6,490 bases of DNA from Spirochaetae bacterium HGW-Spirochaetae-9 (GTDB lineage Bacteria > Spirochaetota > Spirochaetia > Treponematales > Rectinemataceae): contig PGXP01000102.1 in assembly GCA_002839205.1 (NCBI GenBank), positions 1-6,490 on the forward strand. Direction: 5' to 3'. How positions within the stretch are numbered: the stretch's first letter is position 1; the number at the start of each line of letters is the position of its first letter. The position numbers and the translations under genes are program-made. The notes beneath the pieces were generated by a model. That model ran no database searches and was not told where the DNA came from. It saw only the letters and a program-made list of their open reading frames with translations. Of this stretch, positions 5,983 to 6,490 are shown one piece after another.

Positions 5983-6423
5983 ATGGATTCTGTGATCATA
6001 CCGATTGTGGTTGGAGAGGGTGGTCGGATTCCCGAATATAAAACGGCAGGCGCTGCGGGGGCAGATCTCCATGCCTCTATCCCCGACACCCTCTGGCTGC
6101 AGCCTATGGAACGATGCGCCGTGCCTACGGGCCTGCGGATAGAACTGCCCTCCGGGTATGAAGCTCAAGTGAGGCCGCGATCGGGGCTCGCGCTTGAAAA
6201 AGGCATCACATGCCTCAATAGCCCTGGAACCATAGACTCGGATTACAGGGGCGAGATAAAAGTGATTCTCATCAATCTTGGAAGCCTGCCGGCGCGCATC
6301 GATCCAGGCGACAGGATAGCGCAGCTTGTGGTCGCGCGGTATACTGTGGCTTCATATGTGCCGCATGAGAGCATACCCGAGACAGGCCGAGGCGATGGAG
6401 GGTTCGGCTCGACGGGAGCCTAG
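5983..6423 (+). CDS. dut: Deoxyuridine 5'-triphosphate nucleotidohydrolase (dUTPase), trimeric type
   Basis: 146 residues, the normal size of the homotrimeric enzyme that splits dUTP to dUMP and pyrophosphate. This keeps uracil out of DNA and provides the dTMP precursor. All five family motifs are present in order: motif 1 AGADLHA (25-31), with the Mg-binding Asp D28; motif 2 [12 protein letters not shown] (64-75); motif 3 [16 protein letters not shown] (79-94), with catalytic D85 and the uracil-selecting Tyr Y88; motif 4 DRIAQLVV (110-117); and the glycine-rich motif 5 [11 protein letters not shown] (135-145), which closes over the phosphates, with F141 stacking on uracil. The protein ends one residue after motif 5. 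It begins one base after the peptidase stop, with GGAGG six bases upstream, so the two genes are almost certainly co-translated. The chain is complete and looks functional. Confidence 0.97.
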   Translation: MDSVIIPIVVGEGGRIPEYKTAGAAGADLHASIPDTLWLQPMERCAVPTGLRIELPSGYEAQVRPRSGLALEKGITCLNSPGTIDSDYRGEIKVILINLGSLPARIDPGDRIAQLVVARYTVASYVPHESIPETGRGDGGFGSTGA

Positions 6424-6440
6424 CGGCTATTATTGTGATC

Positions 6441-6447
6441 GGGGAGG
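6441..6447 (+). promoter_or_regulatory. Strong Shine-Dalgarno site in the dut-downstream gap
   Basis: GGGGAGG is 9 bases before the ATG at 6457 and is the best Shine-Dalgarno match in the second half of the window. The surrounding 33-base gap (6424-6456) shows no hairpin or terminator, so the downstream gene is probably still in the same transcription unit. Confidence 0.65.
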
Positions 6448-6456
6448 TTTTATTCG

Positions 6457-6490
6457 ATGGCCAGGAAATCTGGTACCGCCAGCTTCAGCC
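6457..6490 (+). CDS. Start of an unidentified gene (partial)
   Basis: An ATG follows GGGGAGG with suitable spacing, and the frame stays open to the right edge, giving MARKSGTASFS. Eleven residues are too few to recognise a family. The basic, polar start shows no membrane segment so far. Support comes from the ribosome site, the strand shared with all other genes, and the short distance from dut. I assign no function. Confidence 0.5.
   Translation, partial: MARKSGTASFS

Noticed and set aside
1..6490. Mobile elements, CRISPR arrays, tRNA or rRNA genes, defence systems
   Set aside because: I found no repeats with spacers, terminal inverted repeats, transposase or effector motifs, or cloverleaf-like segments; almost the whole window is accounted for by conserved housekeeping genes.

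Overview
The window is a single-strand, tightly packed block of bacterial housekeeping genes for translation, RNA metabolism and nucleotides. All genes are on the + strand. In order they are: the 3' end of infB (IF2), rbfA, truB, ribF, rpsO, pnp, an M16 family zinc peptidase, dut, and the first codons of an unidentified gene. The order infB-rbfA-truB-ribF-rpsO-pnp is one of the classic conserved bacterial clusters, and an M16 peptidase after pnp is also seen elsewhere (for example Bacillus mlpA/ymxG). The base composition is moderately high in GC. The TruB active-site variant GHTGTLDSFATGLL and a RibF without a recognisable kinase half remind me of spirochaetes related to Treponema/Spirochaeta. 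That placement is inference from memory and needs a phylogeny.

Layout: 2-139 is the infB tail, overlapping rbfA (120-473) by 20 bases. rbfA/truB and truB/ribF are each joined by an ATGA stop-start overlap, so the first four genes look translationally coupled. rpsO (2119-2388) follows ribF after 3 bases and has a strong ribosome binding site. The only sizeable non-coding gap is 2389-2501 (113 bases). It holds a terminator-like GC-rich hairpin and two smaller hairpins directly before pnp; a further hairpin lies within the first codons of pnp. pnp (2502-4700) is followed after 12 bases by the M16 peptidase (4713-5981), and dut (5983-6423) follows after one base. A last gap of 33 bases carries a strong Shine-Dalgarno site for the gene that leaves the window at 6457.

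How the genes work together: IF2 and RbfA act in initiation and 30S maturation, TruB modifies tRNA position 55, S15 is a primary 16S rRNA binder of the 30S subunit, and PNPase degrades and processes RNA. RibF makes FAD, and Dut removes dUTP and supplies dUMP. The M16 peptidase has no secretion signal and its substrate cannot be told from the sequence.

I see no mobile element, CRISPR array, tRNA, rRNA or defence system. This is an ordinary core region. The points worth a second look are the shortened RibF, the hairpin series around the pnp start, and the lack of a Shine-Dalgarno site before the peptidase gene.
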